A DNA stretch of 64,000 nt from Plasmopara viticola (taxonomy: Eukaryota > Oomycota > Peronosporomycetes > Peronosporales > Peronosporaceae): positions 1,612,001 to 1,676,000 of the forward strand of contig MBPM02000008.1 in the NCBI GenBank assembly GCA_001695595.3. Reading direction: 5' to 3'. The translations under genes and the position numbers were made by a program. Below the pieces are notes generated by a model. The model was not told the DNA's origin and searched no databases. It worked only from the letters and a program-made list of their open reading frames with translations. Shown here in pieces: positions 21,274-32,989 of this stretch (position 1 is its first letter; each line of letters opens with the position of its first letter).

Positions 21274-23874
21274 AGTGGCTATGCCGCCCGCTACTGGTGT
21301 CACCGATCCGTCGTCTGCGACAAGAAGCTGGAGAACCGATTTGTCTGTTGGGTAATGACCTTCTAGTTTTCTCAATTCTTCGAGCTCGTCGAGCAAGTGA
21401 CCTTGCCATTGGATCTCACGCCAATGCACCATGCATAGCTCGCCAAGCTTCGACCGCAGAAGACTCAGCAGCGTGTTTGGGTGTAGCAGGCGAGCGTGGT
21501 GGGCGGGAATCCACTCAACCGGATGACCCGTGACGTATTGAATCCAGTGGTCATTTGCAAACAGCGTTGGTGCGATCGACATGAGCGTTAGCTCAAATGC
21601 AGACAGCGCCTTAGTAAAACGCGTCAGCTCAAAGATCTTCGGCGTCGCCTTCCACCACTTGCCACACGCAGCGAAGATATCCTGACGCTTGGACGGAACC
21701 GATGCCTTCATAAGCCTCTTCCATTTCGCTACGAATGTCGTGTCTTCGTTCGGCTTGTTCGCGCTCAGCACTCGATTAATCATGTGCAATTGCGCAAGCT
21801 CCTCAATCTCGTTACCGCTAGCTGCCATTTTGAGGGATAGCGCACTGTTAAACGCGAGCGGAGACTCAGTCGCTTTCTTCATGATGTGGTCCGGATTAGT
21901 CGCGTTTCTAAGAATTGTGGATATGCTCTCAACTTTTCTGTCCGCATCCTCGAGACGGTCGTCAAGTGTGTTCAATAGCGCCGTATTTTCATCGCTGATC
22001 ATAGAGTCAGTCACCTCAACAACAGGCGAAGGAATAGACGCCTTCCGAATTTTTGTATGATGCTTCTCGACAAAGAACGCGGACTCTTTGGACGATTTGA
22101 GAGCTTCGGGACGCTTTACGTCAACCGGACGAACGTGATGACGGATGCCGTACTTCTTGTCCCTGGTCGCATCAATCAACTCAAACTTGACTTCTAGCGT
22201 CTGGAGTGCCTGAAAGTAGTTCGTCGTTGCGACTCCATCCAGTGGTTTTGGCATCTGTTTTGTCAACATGTTAGTGAAGTCGATACCTCCACGCGAGCGT
22301 TTCTTTTTGTTCGTGACAGTGATGAATTCGTCTGAACCATTCGTCAGCATGAGCATTGGCTTAGGCGAAGCCTTTGGACTCGCTGGAGGCGAAAGACGAC
22401 TTCCAGATCCAGTGGATGTTGAAATCGAGAGCACGTCATCGATGTCGATGACCCTCTTTGCGAGTTGGGTGGCCATAATTTGCTGGCCATGCTGAGCTCC
22501 GGGCTGGAGCTGGCCATCCTCTTTCGTCTCTTCATTCTCAAGCGCGTTGTCAATCAAGGAAAGAACTGGTTCGGCCTGTGGAGCATGTGATTTTTTCGAC
22601 TGAGTCCGTGATGGCTTTGACTTAGGAGCAGGCTGTGCGGTCTGTCTGTGGACGTTTCGAGTAAATTCAGCATTCGACGAGTTGAGCGACCCTAAGTCAA
22701 TGCTATGGTGGGAGCGGAAGCCGAATGGAAGCCGCTCAGACGCAAATGGCGCGTCTTTGCCATGCACCGGATATAATTTGTTGTTAAACACGAGCTGGTC
22801 GCACACGGAGCCGTTCACCACCAGTGGAGGTGGACAGTCGCTCGACCGGAAGTACACTCGCCACGTTGCCGAAGTGAGACCCGTCGCCAGGTTCACATCG
22901 CGATACGTGTCGTACACTGGCTCGCATCTGAGTAGGTAAAGACGACGTAAAACAAGATCCGTGTTCGTATCCGAGTCAACGTTAGAAATATCCAGGAAGA
23001 ACTTGCTCGCGAGGACATCAAACGGCTTAAACGGGTACACGTTGCCAAGGATGCTAACGGTCGTGCGCTCAAGTTCCATACACGCCTCGCGGTCCTTGAG
23101 CTTGAGACGCAAGTTTCCACCTGGCATCTTTGATACCTGGCCGACTCTTTTCTGCTCGTAAAGACGGTCAAGCGTACGATTGCGATGATTCGTCCCCACG
23201 AGCGCGGCCATAATTTTGGTCAGCGATGTCTTAGTAAACGTCGTACCCGTCTCAATCACCATGTCGTACCTGGCTCGGGGAAGCTCGTACGGGCGCGACT
23301 GGTGGATACAAGAAGCTATGTCGGACCAGTCACCACCGGTAGCATACTGGCGCTCTATTGCTTCAATATCGACAGCGAGAGGCTTGGGAGTTTCCACCCG
23401 GCGACGCGCAGTATCAGCTTTGACGTTGTCACGACGGATAGCTTCTTGCTGGCGAAGCAGCATTGCCATCGATGGACGTGGATCATTCACATCCTTATCA
23501 ACAACACTTTTGACCGCATCATCGTCAGTAATAGCGGCAGAGGCGCCATCTTCCGGGAGTGCAGTCGGCATCGCCTCGTCATTATCCGTCTTGACGATGG
23601 TGAGAGACGAAGCAGAATGAGCAGGCGATGTTGACATAGGCAGCGCGAGCGGTGACGGCGAGGAAGTCACCGCGACAAGAGGTGCGGATCTTTCTGCGCC
23701 GTCGAGGGGAGCAGTACAGAACCCACCTACAGAAGAGTCGGCAGGATCCGCATGAGAAAAAGGGGCCGAGCGGCCCGACGGGTGGTCAGGAGCAGTTACA
23801 GCTGCCAAAGCCGGGACTGCACAGGCAGTGGAGGTGGCAGGTCGAGAAGACGGTGCGACAGCTGGATTTTTCAT
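21265..23874 (-). CDS. LINE-C ORF1 protein, probable RNA-binding (869 aa, intact)
   Basis: I do not know a named family for certain; position and layout match LINE ORF1 proteins, which coat the element RNA. The start is ATG at 23874, 105 bp inside the element. Residues 1-130 are low-complexity Ser/Pro/Ala/Asp. Residues 140-400 are conserved with LINE-A and LINE-D, and 285-350 (FFLDISNV...TWRVYFRS) look like an RRM-type fold by pattern only. Residues 400-520 are a linker ending in a basic KKKRSRG patch, a possible nuclear signal. Residues 540-850 are helical and the most conserved part. No CCHC knuckle is seen. The stop TAA (21265-21267) overlaps the ORF2 frame. It is the only uninterrupted retroelement protein in the window. 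Confidence 0.85.
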   Translation of the reverse strand: MKNPAVAPSSRPATSTACAVPALAAVTAPDHPSGRSAPFSHADPADSSVGGFCTAPLDGAERSAPLVAVTSSPSPLALPMSTSPAHSASSLTIVKTDNDEAMPTALPEDGASAAITDDDAVKSVVDKDVNDPRPSMAMLLRQQEAIRRDNVKADTARRRVETPKPLAVDIEAIERQYATGGDWSDIASCIHQSRPYELPRARYDMVIETGTTFTKTSLTKIMAALVGTNHRNRTLDRLYEQKRVGQVSKMPGGNLRLKLKDREACMELERTTVSILGNVYPFKPFDVLASKFFLDISNVDSDTNTDLVLRRLYLLRCEPVYDTYRDVNLATGLTSATWRVYFRSSDCPPPLVVNGSVCDQLVFNNKLYPVHGKDAPFASERLPFGFRSHHSIDLGSLNSSNAEFTRNVHRQTAQPAPKSKPSRTQSKKSHAPQAEPVLSLIDNALENEETKEDGQLQPGAQHGQQIMATQLAKRVIDIDDVLSISTSTGSGSRLSPPASPKASPKPMLMLTNGSDEFITVTNKKKRSRGGIDFTNMLTKQMPKPLDGVATTNYFQALQTLEVKFELIDATRDKKYGIRHHVRPVDVKRPEALKSSKESAFFVEKHHTKIRKASIPSPVVEVTDSMISDENTALLNTLDDRLEDADRKVESISTILRNATNPDHIMKKATESPLAFNSALSLKMAASGNEIEELAQLHMINRVLSANKPNEDTTFVAKWKRLMKASVPSKRQDIFAACGKWWKATPKIFELTRFTKALSAFELTLMSIAPTLFANDHWIQYVTGHPVEWIPAHHARLLHPNTLLSLLRSKLGELCMVHWREIQWQGHLLDELEELRKLEGHYPTDKSVLQLLVADDGSVTPVAGGIATRC

Positions 23875-23979
23875 CACAGAAAAAGAACAGCAGAAGGCTT
23901 AAGAAGCTTGAAGCAGGAAAGAGATGGGATGGGTTCTTCCGAAAAGTCGACTTGAGGGGTAGCCGGCAATTTGAGATGT

Positions 23980-24051
23980 GCCCCTATAGCTCAGTGGTAG
24001 AGCACCCGCTTAGTAAGCGGAAGGTCGGTAGTTCAATCCTGCCTGGGGGCA
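23980..24051 (+). tRNA. tRNA-Thr (AGT), restored gene at LINE-C 5' end
   Basis: Identical to the copy at 8761. Its 5' flank is the LINE-C 5' end, head to head. Its first 16 nt are the right-hand target duplication. Confidence 0.95.
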
Positions 24052-24256
24052 TTTCTCAGACAATTATAACAAAACTCGTTCATCTCGCCCTCAGCAATCG
24101 TGAGCAGTGTGTCTAATAATTTCCTTGCTCTATTTATGCGTTATCAATAATACACTATCAAACCTCCATTACGGCGTAAGATAAAATATAGACCTTTTTT
24201 AGCTAGCTTGACTAGTAGAGGGATACACCCAAGATACTTCCGTCTCTATTAGCATT

Positions 24257-24324
24257 TAACTTTATCGGTGATGCCCTTTTAAGCGTACCTCCTTTTGAAA
24301 CTCCCAATTTCTCCGATAAAGTTA
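24257..24324. repeat. Spacer inverted repeat (12-bp arms)
   Basis: taactttatcgg (24257-24268) and ccgataaagtta (24313-24324) are perfect complements separated by 44 nt. They occur at the same place in every spacer. In many units the right arm has mutated to cccataaagtta. Confidence 0.7.
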
Positions 24325-24460
24325 GAACTATAGCGGAAAGTTATCAGCAAAATTCGGGCTCCCCATAAAACCCAATTAAGTACACCCTGGCCATAGCGAT
24401 GGCGTGCAGACTGTTTCGTGTGATGGCAATGTAGATAGTGTGTTGTCGTCGGCAGCAATT

Positions 24461-24532
24461 GCCCCTATAGCTCAGTGGTAGAGCACCCGCTTAGTAAGCG
24501 GAAGGTCGGTAGTTCAATCCTGCCTGGGGGCA
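24461..24532 (+). tRNA. tRNA-Thr (AGT)
   Basis: 72 nt, same sequence as 8761. This is the last complete gene before LINE-D; its spacer has the private gaaattcccg and gcggtaag changes used to trace the LINE-D/LINE-E duplication. Confidence 0.95.
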
Positions 24533-24936
24533 TTTCTCAGACAATTATAACAAAACTCGTTCATCTCGCCCTCAGCAATCGTGAGCAGTGTGTCTAATAA
24601 TTTCTCTGTTTATGCGTTATCAATAATACACTATCATACCTTTATTACGGCGTAAGATAAAATATAGACCACTTTTAGCTAGCTTGACTAGTAGAGGGAT
24701 ACACCCAAGATACTTCCGTCTCTATTAGCATTTAACTTTATCGGCGGTGCCCTTTTAAGCGTACCTCCTTTTGAAATTCCCGATTTCTCCCATAAAGTTA
24801 GAACTATAGCGGTAAGTTATCAGCAAAATTCGGGCTCCCCATAAAACCCAATTGAGTACACCCAGGCCATAGCGATGGCGTGCAGACTGTTTCGTGTGAT
24901 GGCAATGTAGATAGTGTGTTGTCGTCGGCAGCAATT

Positions 24937-24952
24937 GCCCCTATAGCTCAGT
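24937..24952 (+). repeat. tRNA-Thr stub at LINE-D 3' end
   Basis: nt 1-16 of tRNA-Thr. The next two bases are gg, as in the gene, so the duplication could be 18 bp and the A box of the stub is complete. Confidence 0.92.
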
Positions 24953-24960
24953 GGAAGGTT

Positions 24961-24983
24961 GTCTATATTTAGTATAATATGAC
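24961..24983 (-). other. 3'-terminal stem-loop of LINE-D
   Basis: gtctatatt (24961-24969) pairs with aatatgac (24976-24983), eight pairs with one bulged T and a 6-nt loop, 8 nt from the junction. Confidence 0.55.
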
Positions 24984-25033
24984 AAAAGACTACCCAACTT
25001 GCCTGGTGTACTAAACTTCTCTACTGTATAACT

Positions 25034-25075
25034 AAATTTATGTATTTTCCTTAATGTAGGAAAATACACAAATTT
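25034..25075 (-). other. 18-bp hairpin in LINE-D 3' UTR
   Basis: The arms 25034-25051 and 25058-25075 pair at 17 of 18 positions around a 6-nt loop. It matches the LINE-B hairpin in shape and mostly in sequence. Confidence 0.65.
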
Positions 25076-25712
25076 TTTTTTTCCTTTTTTGTGTTTTTTT
25101 TTTTTTTTTTTTTCAAAACATCCAATCACCGGCGCATAAGGGTTTCGGTTTTACACTTTCGCCCCCATTTTGACTTCAACTTCGATCAAAAATGGACGTT
25201 TAGACCCTTTGCGCGTGGCAACGTTTCTCGGCAACTGCGATCATTCAGCAGCTGCAATTCTGGGTACGTATGCAGCTCATACAGCGCCGATTGCATGCTA
25301 ATTGCTCACGCATACCGATGCCCCTGTCGCTCAAACGAAGGTCCGGTCTTTCAGCTCACTGTCGCGTCGTTTCGTGACGGCGTGGTCCGCAATAGGTTCA
25401 GTGGGCCAACCATAACCGGGATCGGGTTCGGACTTTATACTGTATACAGTCAAAAATCCCTGGCTTATAAGAAATCAAAAGTCCTTGGCCTTTCATACCC
25501 CATAGGGAAAGTCTTGGCCTCTTTGACTCCATATACAAGATGGCCTCACAGGCCCAAACGTGATATTAAAAAACAAGGCCATTCCGCGCTCAGGCTCCAC
25601 AAGAATACGAAAAATCGCCGGCCTTGTGAGACTCACGCGAAACAAAGTCCCCGGCCTCAGCACAAAATCGCCAACCGGCTGACGCCACATTCTTCGGCCT
25701 CCGTCGCGGCTA

Positions 25713-25812
25713 GCGCGCATCTACATCCGCTGTGAGCTTGGCCTGCAGCGTCGGACTACAGAGCGCGCATCTACATCCGCTGCGATCTTGGCCTGCAGCG
25801 TCGGACTACAGA
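25713..25812. repeat. Tandem 50-bp direct repeat in LINE-D 3' UTR
   Basis: Two 50-bp copies (25713-25762 and 25763-25812) starting gcgcgcatctacatccgctg differ by about two bases. LINE-E carries the same pair. Confidence 0.85.
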
Positions 25813-26200
25813 GCCCCTCAAGTGATGTGTTTTCACCCGGAAGGGCGACCGGCAGGCTGCCCGACCAGGTAGCTTATACAGCAGCACGCGACGGATTGTA
25901 ATCGTCCATAATGAACTCGAAATTTTTCGAAATTAACGGTGTTTCCTTCCTAGCCGTTGACTGGTTTTCCCTGTACGCACAGCTCTTGATGGTCGTGTTT
26001 TGCTGGTCCAAGCTGCGGATTTTGCACTTGCGTGACGACCAATGAAGTTGTAAAACATTTTGTGGGTAAAGGTCGAGTCGATCGATAGGTTCGCTTTGAC
26101 TGTAGCCGACATCACCACCAAAAGATCATCGGCGTCTACATCCACAGCCATATATCCGAAGTTGTCATGGAACAGAAGCCGCCTATATGTAAGTTTGCAT

Positions 26201-29200
26201 TCATACCAAAAACCGAACTTGGAACAAGTAAGGGTGCTCACAGATGAATTTTCCTAGAGAAGCCGTGGAGGACAACTTTCGAAGCACCTGACGAAGCCGA
26301 TCGCGTTGAGCCAATTCGTACTTGCGACGTAGGCATCCCCTAACATGAGCACTGAAAACTGTGTAAATGACGCGCAGAGCTGGTGATAGTGGGATAGGAG
26401 AACGAGTGTCAAAAATCCGGCCATTCCGCTCAGTCCAGAGAAAGTGTAAGACCACTGCTCGTGTAATGTGCCACATGTCAACCACTTGCCTAACATGTTC
26501 GTGAACTGTATCCCGCAGTGGAGGTTCCCTTCCGATCGCAATGTCGAGCCAAGAAGGTGCGCGTGTGAAGTAAGGATACCAGTCACGAAACACGACTTCC
26601 CAAACCTCACTTGCAAGTGAGCAGTCAAAGAAGAGGTGGCGCTCTGTCTCGACCGCAGAACAGCCATCGCGAACGCAGAAAATCGCGTTCGGGTCGTCAC
26701 CAAGGAAAGTAAAGCGAGACCGAACTGGAAGAAGTCGGAACGCAAGACGAAACTGAAGGTCCTCGTAAATGGGAAGCAACAAGCCACACAAGTGCTTCCT
26801 CAGCTTTACAAACTTCTTGACATCGTCAGGTCGCGCACGAGAGTCGTGCAGTTGGATCGGGTGATCATGTACTGCTTGAACGGGCTTTGATACAAGTGAC
26901 AGGAGTTGAAGTTTTGAGACCATGGGCACAAGCGGATGCGATCGTTAACACGTACACCAGCGTACGGCAGGTTAAAGCAGTCTCCTGTTGGAACTGGTGT
27001 GTCCATGGAAAGACCACAAAAGGCTACAACACGCTGGAAAACTTGAGTCACCTCTTTGTGCAGACGCGTAAGCCACATAAGCTGCTTGTATGCTGAGACG
27101 ACAGGGTACGAATAGTCGATGTGTGCTTCCGCGAAAGTACGAGCAGTGCTCCAGACACCCGACGTATCAACAAAGTCAACAAGCGAACGCAAGCCAAATG
27201 CGCTGGCTATGTGACGTCGAAATTCGCGCTGTGGCTCAGCGATCATGCTGATGCTGCGTCTTGGACTCCGTTCACCGTCATCCCGAGAAGAGGGTTCAAA
27301 CTGGAAGACTGGATCACCGTGAAACCAAAGAGGCTGATGCAACGCGTACCGAAATCGTTCGGCTGAGTTGAGGTCAATCCACGTAATTGGCCATTTCACC
27401 CCGTACCACAGCTTCCATGCCGCACGCCACCATGTCGACAAAAAACGGTGCCTTAGGACACCATGTCGATGCGGACTGACAAACAAGAAGTCGAGATGTT
27501 GTCGTGGTCCCCAATCTGGAAGAACGACGACAAAAGCAGTACGCCTGGGGTTGTCCAGTTGCATACGGCTGGTTCCGCCGCCGTGATGAACTGTTGGAGA
27601 AACTGGAGATGTTGTCGTTTCACTAAGCTTCGAGACTTGGGATCTGAAGTCCACCGTCATTGCGCTTCATCCGCAAAAAGTCATTCGGTATTAACTGGAA
27701 GGTCCTTGCTGAGCGCTCAAAACGCCTGTTCAATACAAACCTGTGAAGTGCTGCTTGCCATTTTTTCAGCGTGTGTTTTGGCGCGGTGACGAGCCTCGTG
27801 TAATGCCACAGCCGAGAGAGGACCATCGTCTGCGCGATGAGAAGCCGACCGTGCAGAGTGCGTGCCCGCCGGAACCAGAGTTTGAAACCATCATAAAACC
27901 GAGTGTCGAGCGCTTCCAGCATCTGATCTTCTGTGATGCGTTGACCAAAAGGGAAGCCGAGATACTTCACTGTGTTATCATAGCCAAGAACTCGAACGTC
28001 TGGGATCGCAAAACAAGAACGGGAACGATGAAGGCTCATCAATACGCACTTGGACCGATTGAGCTTCGCTCCCGACCCTTGACTGTACTCTTCAACGAGG
28101 TCGAGCTGTGCTTGAACGCCTGCGATCGAACCCGAGAGCAAGGTGGAGTCGTCTGCGAAAAAGATGCTCGTAACTGTGAAATCGTCGGACAATGGGACGC
28201 CGTGTTCTTCATGTTGGCGGAGCAAGTTACCGAGAGGCTCGATCACCAAAAGAAATAGCAACGCAGACAGAGGATCACCCTGCTTTACGCCGCGAGATGG
28301 ATATAGGCCTTCAAGGATATGACCGTTGACAATCAGATGTGCTTGTGGCTTCGTGTACACGAGCTTAACCCACTCGGAGTACGTACCACCGCAACCCATA
28401 CGATCTAGTACTTGGAACATGTAGTTCCAGTTGACACGGTCATATGCCTTTTCAAAGTCGAGGAACGTCGCATACGCTTCGTCGTCACGGGCCGTCACCA
28501 ATCTTGAAGATCTTGAAGAAACCGCACGTGGTGGTGCAGTGACCGTCCCTTGACAAACGCCTTCTGACTTGGATGAACAAGCTTGGACAAGAATATTTGG
28601 AGTCGAAAAGCAAGCGCCTTTGTCAAAGCCTTGACATCAACACCCATGAGAGCAATTGGACGGTAGTTGCCGGGCTCAGCTCGACAGCCGGTTTTGTGGA
28701 GTAAGCTGATAGCTGACTTCCGTTGGCACGGCAACAGCTCCCCTCGGACAAGTTGGTAATTGAAGACGATCTCGAGGCACTCTCCAAATACATCCGGTGC
28801 GACCTGGTAAAAGGCAGCTGTAAACCCGTCCATGCCTGGAGCCGAGTTTGGTCGCATCTTTTTGATGGCATTTGCCAAGTCAACCGCGGTGATCGGGGCA
28901 CTCAGCAACGCTTGTTCATCCTCGCTGAGAACACGGTCGATGGTGTTGAGAAGCCGATCAATAGCAGCTGGAGAGGGGTCCATTGACCGACCGCTGCTGC
29001 TGTTCTTGTCACCGAGGATACCACCCCAATGATCGTTGAAGACGGCACTGATATCGGCAGGGTTCTTCGATATTGATCCGTCTTGCATCCGTACTTCTTC
29101 GACACTTGTTCGTCGAACAGAGTCGTCGAGCGGGCGACAAAAGTACTTGGATGACGTCTCTGTCTGCATCGCTTGGAAGTCAAACGCAGTGTCATGATTG

Positions 29201-30276
29201 TAGGCGCGAGACGTATTGACACAGGCGTCGTACGCCCTCAAGGCCGTCTGAAAGGCCACTCGAGCGGATTCATCGCGGGTCGACCTATAACGAGAAGCTG
29301 CAGAGTCAAGGGTCTGTTGAGCATCAAAAGCGTCTTCTTGTCGGCGCCGCAGCTTGCGCTGAAGAGCCTGAAGAAGCTGACGCATCTCGATCTTTGACTT
29401 CATCCAAACTTTACCCGGGTTGGTTGCCTCGTGAAGCCTGCCCAAGACTACCTTTGCTTCGTGCGCAATGGCTTGGACGATAGCAGGGTACTCGAGTAGC
29501 GCTGCCGAGAACCTCCAGTAACTGCGACCATGTGGCTGGGCCATCGAACGTAGCTCGACACTATGAGCAAGGTGATCACCAGCACCTTTGGGAGGGAAGT
29601 ACTTCGAGTTGTAGTACACCGCACCACAGAAGTCGTTGGAGAGAAGAATGTAGTCAAGTCGATTATAACGTGGTTGAGGGCCCGTGAAGACGCGCTTGTT
29701 GGAATGATGAATTCGCCACGCGTCCACGACCCCAAGCTGACTAATCCAATTGAGGCAAGAGCTTCGACCATTGGATAACCGTGCACGGCCTGACGAGGAA
29801 TCGACGCTTGGATTCAGAGGAGTGTTCAGATCGCCCATAACAATGTGGGTCGCGTTGATTTCAAACACATCCGTCGGAAGGTGGTCAAAGAATACGGTCT
29901 TCTCGTGTTGGTCGACTGGAGCGTACACGTTGTGTACGTACATCGGAGCATTTTGAATCGTCAATTTCACTACCAAATACCGACCTGACACTGACAGCGC
30001 TGGGAGATCATGCGCTGTGTAGAAGCCCGGGAAGTCAGAGCGGAGAATTGTCATCACGCCGCCGGACCGGGTGTTTGGCGCGACCAATGCATTCGCGTTC
30101 GGGTCGTTAACAAAGACTTGATGTCGGAAGCGAGCGTCGTGATTGAATTTTAAAGTGGAGAAGTGTGCCGCATCGCGAAACTTAGTCTCTTGAACACATG
30201 AGAGACTATGCTTCATGAGTAGATGATCGATCAGCAAGTGACCATTCTGTTTAACTCCGTTGGTGTTGACAGTCAA
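26201..30276 (-). pseudogene. LINE-D ORF2 (endonuclease/reverse transcriptase with frameshifts)
   Basis: The recognisable start is TVNTNG at about 30276, where a TTG stands in place of ATG, and the stop is at 26201. Endonuclease motifs (YAPVDQHEK, GDLNTPLNP, NRLDYILL, AGDHLAHS), RT motifs (YRPIAL, FLDFEKAYDRVNW, GVKQGDPLSALLF, FFADDSTLL) and the knuckle CVRDGCSAVETERHLFFDC are all present. One-base losses shift the frame at about 28498 and 27630, and LINE-E shares both, so they predate the duplication. Further shifts near 27520 and 26930 are private to this copy. Confidence 0.9.
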
Positions 30277-30328
30277 AAGACTGACGTTATTCCACGAGAT
30301 TGGAGTCGCTTCACTAAATGAAACCTCG

Positions 30329-32900
30329 TTAATAGTCCAGGCTCAAGGACCCGGCTACTAATCGCGGAACATTCTCCACGACTTGTATTTGTAGGACCGC
30401 ACATTCTTCGGGGTAGAAGAGGTTGCAGTCACGGAGATATTCGAGATCGTCAAGGAGCTGGCCTTGCCACTGCACTCTGGACCAAATGTCAAAGCAGTGT
30501 CGACCAATCTCTGATCGCAGTAGTAACAGCAGTGTGTTAGGGTGCAGAAGACGGCGATTTTGTGCGGCAATCCACAACACTTCCTGACCGGTGATACGCT
30601 GAATCCACATGTCCTTCTCGAAGACATGAGGCGCTGTGCACATTAGCATCAGCTCGAATAAAGAAAGAGCTCGCGTTGCGCGAATGTTCGACTCGTGTAC
30701 TGGGTCCTTCCACAAACTCTCTGTCCGCTCGAAGAGTTCTTCACGCGTCCTCGGTATTTTAGAGCCAAATCGTTTCGTCCATTTCGACGCAAAAGTCGTC
30801 GAGGAAGTTGGATCCGATGCGCTCAGCACCCGGTTCAGCAAATGTAGCTGTGCCACCCCGTTGACATGATCCTTGAGCTCCTTCATATCCGCAAGCAAGG
30901 CAGCGTTGAAGCCGAGCGGTGTGCCCACACTCGCGAGATGAGTCAGCGTGTCGGGGTCGTGGGTATTTTTAAGTGTCTTCCTCACACCTTCAATGCGAGC
31001 GTCCGCTACAGCCAGGTGATTCGGTCGAAGTTGGAGATCTGCCGTCTCTTCGACGTCCTTCATCTCATCGACAATCTCCTGGATCATCATCGGCTTCGGC
31101 GATTTAGACACCTTTGTGTGTTTTTTTACGAAGAAATGCGACGACTCCGAGCTATTCTCGATCGCTTCCGGGACCTTTACCTTGCGAGGGACGATCTGAT
31201 AGCGAGTGGGGGCACCCTTCGAGAGCATAGCTGACGAGCAGTCAAACTCGACTTCAACCGAGTTCAGCACATCGTAGTAATTGCTAGTGGCAAGCTTCTG
31301 GGCCGGTGCTGGCTGAGTGCTCTTTAACATAGACCCGAAGGTCTTTTCAGCACGGCGGCGCTTGGCCTTGTTCACCTTACTCACCACGACCTCATTGTTA
31401 GCCAAACTTAGCGCTGGCGCCGGTGCAGGCAGCAGGGTCGAGGGCAGGAGGCGCAGCGCATTTTTTGGACTACCAGGAGGACTGACCAAGGAGCCGGTAT
31501 TGTCAAGAGAGAGAATACTCACTGCGTCATCTTTCTTCGGTCCAGAGTCGTCCCCAAAGTATTCAATCCCTTGACGACGTCAGCGTACGACGGACCAGAC
31601 GGTTCTGTCGGCAAAGCTGACGATGTGACGTCACCAATGCGGTCGAGGTTGAGCGCGTACGGCGACTTCTGCCCAAACCCAAGACGGTGGGACGGAAAAG
31701 CAGCGTTGCGACCTTGTGCTGGATACTGTGAGCAGCTAAAGATGATCTGATCGCAAACCTTGCCGTCGATGACGACGGCCTTTGGTGGCGTTGACGAGCG
31801 GAAATAAACACGCCATGTTGCTGTTGTGAGGCCCGACTGAATATTGACGTCTCGGAAAGTGCCGTAAATTGGTTCCGCACCAAGCCGGAAGAATCTTTCC
31901 ATGAGGGAGGCGTGCGAGAAGATGCTATCGACACCCGAGATGTCAAGATAGTACCGTCTGCAAGGATGTCAAAGTCCGAGAACGTAAACGTGTGGCCGAG
32001 AATGCGGACGGGCTGTCGAGCAAGCTCAGTACATGCCTTTCGGTCTTTGACACGCACACAAAGCTCGCCGGCCCGGCCCTTGGAGATTTGTCCGATCTGG
32101 CAATCGTTGACTTGCGCTTGGACCACTGGATTTCCGTTGTCCTTGAGAAACGATGTTGCAATCTTGTTGATACCAGTACGCTGGAACGCTTGCCCGGTTT
32201 TGACGGTCATCACGTACCGCGTCTGGGGCAGCTCGTACGGCCGAGCGCGCTCGATTGGCGACCGCAGCTGACTCCAGTCTACTCCCTTTTCGTAGAGAGC
32301 GTCGATGGTTTCAATATCGACCGCAGACGGTTGAGGCGTTATAAGTACGCCCGAGTTTCGGTACCGAGGCGAAGCGGTGTCGCGCCGAAGCTCGTCGTCT
32401 TGGGCTAGAAGCGCACGGAGCGACCCATTTGGCACCGCTGTCGCATTATTCGGGTGTTCGCCAGCCATAGCCGTATCACCCGAGGCATCGTCGCTGGGTA
32501 CGGCATCGTTGGTGCTGGAGTTGCCGACAGCGAGGGACATGTCAGTACTTTGAAGAAGCACCGTCATACCACTGCCTACGTCGACGGCTCGAGAAGCGTC
32601 TCCGTCTCCAGAGGATGGATGGCCACTAGGTTTCATCAGGCTGCTAACGCCACCAACCTTGATGGATGGTGGCGCATTAGTCGTACAAGTGCTTGTGGAT
32701 AATCCATGGTCGAGAACATCTGTTAATACACACTCATTTGCAGCAAGTGTCGCAGCATTCGTATCCGTGGCGGAAGAGTCATGATGAGGTCTTACCATCT
32801 CCGTCGGTGAGAAAAACGATCCGGTCGTGGGAGATGGTGGGTTCGCACCATCATTGCACATCTCACAGGAAGGTAAGAGGAGAGGGTTGTTCTGATTCAT
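30329..32900 (-). pseudogene. LINE-D ORF1 (frameshifted)
   Basis: It starts at ATG 32900 (MNQNNPLLLPS) and ends at TAA 30329. It has the same plan as LINE-C ORF1: disordered N terminus, RARPYELPQTRYVMTV block, YGTFRDVNI...TWRVYFRSS block and a helical C terminus. Two one-base losses, near 31955 and 31555, break the frame; LINE-E has the extra base at both places and reads through. Confidence 0.88.
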
Positions 32901-32989
32901 TGAACTCAAAAAAAGGGGGCGGGGAAGGGGTTGGGGTACTTCTGTTATTGACTGGATCGACTTGTGCTCGACGAGGCAAATTGGGAAGT

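Larger units (their letters stand above)
16393..23979 (-). mobile_element. LINE-C, full-length tRNA-Thr-targeted LINE with intact ORF1
   Basis: The 7587-bp element lies between a 16-nt tRNA stub (16377) and a complete tRNA-Thr (23980). Reading leftwards it has a 105-bp leader, intact ORF1 (21265-23874), ORF2 in the overlapping +1 frame with several breaks (17139-21263), and a 746-bp tail. The tail contains a GC-rich tandem repeat that matches ORF3 of LINE-A, so an ORF3 may once have been present. Confidence 0.9.
23980..24952 (+). repeat. tRNA-Thr array segment 3
   Basis: Two units, 23980-24460 (481 bp) and 24461-24936, then the stub joining LINE-D. The first spacer carries ccttgctc and the private acaccctggcc; the second carries ctctgttt and gaaattcccg. 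The same two spacers in the same order precede LINE-E. Confidence 0.9.
24953..26200 (-). other. LINE-D 3' UTR
   Basis: No supportable gene. It contains the terminal stem-loop, an 18-bp hairpin, long T tracts (25072-25125), and a tandem 50-bp repeat at 25713-25812. The block near 25845 (cccggaagggcgaccggcag) is shared with LINE-B. Confidence 0.75.
24953..32989 (-). mobile_element. LINE-D, full-length tRNA-Thr-targeted LINE
   Basis: About 8037 bp between the stub at 24937 and the complete tRNA-Thr at 32990. It has ORF1 (30329-32900), ORF2 (26201-30276) and a 1.25-kb 3' UTR, with no ORF3. Its proteins are clearly diverged from those of LINE-A, B and C, yet it uses the same target. It is almost identical to LINE-E, offset by 13.32 kb. 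Confidence 0.92.

Noticed and set aside
21265..23874. Plus-strand frames of 100-150 codons opposite the LINE ORFs
   Set aside because: They are antisense shadows of long conserved minus-strand frames and change with them.
24000..24120. Plus-strand frames running through each tRNA and spacer (ending ...SNREQCV)
   Set aside because: They are translations of the tRNA gene plus spacer, repeated because the unit is repeated; there is no sign of codon-level conservation.
25933..26241. A 102-codon frame just after LINE-D ORF2 that could be an ORF3
   Set aside because: It overlaps the ORF2 end, is altered at its start in LINE-E, is not seen in LINE-B, and does not resemble ORF3 of LINE-A.
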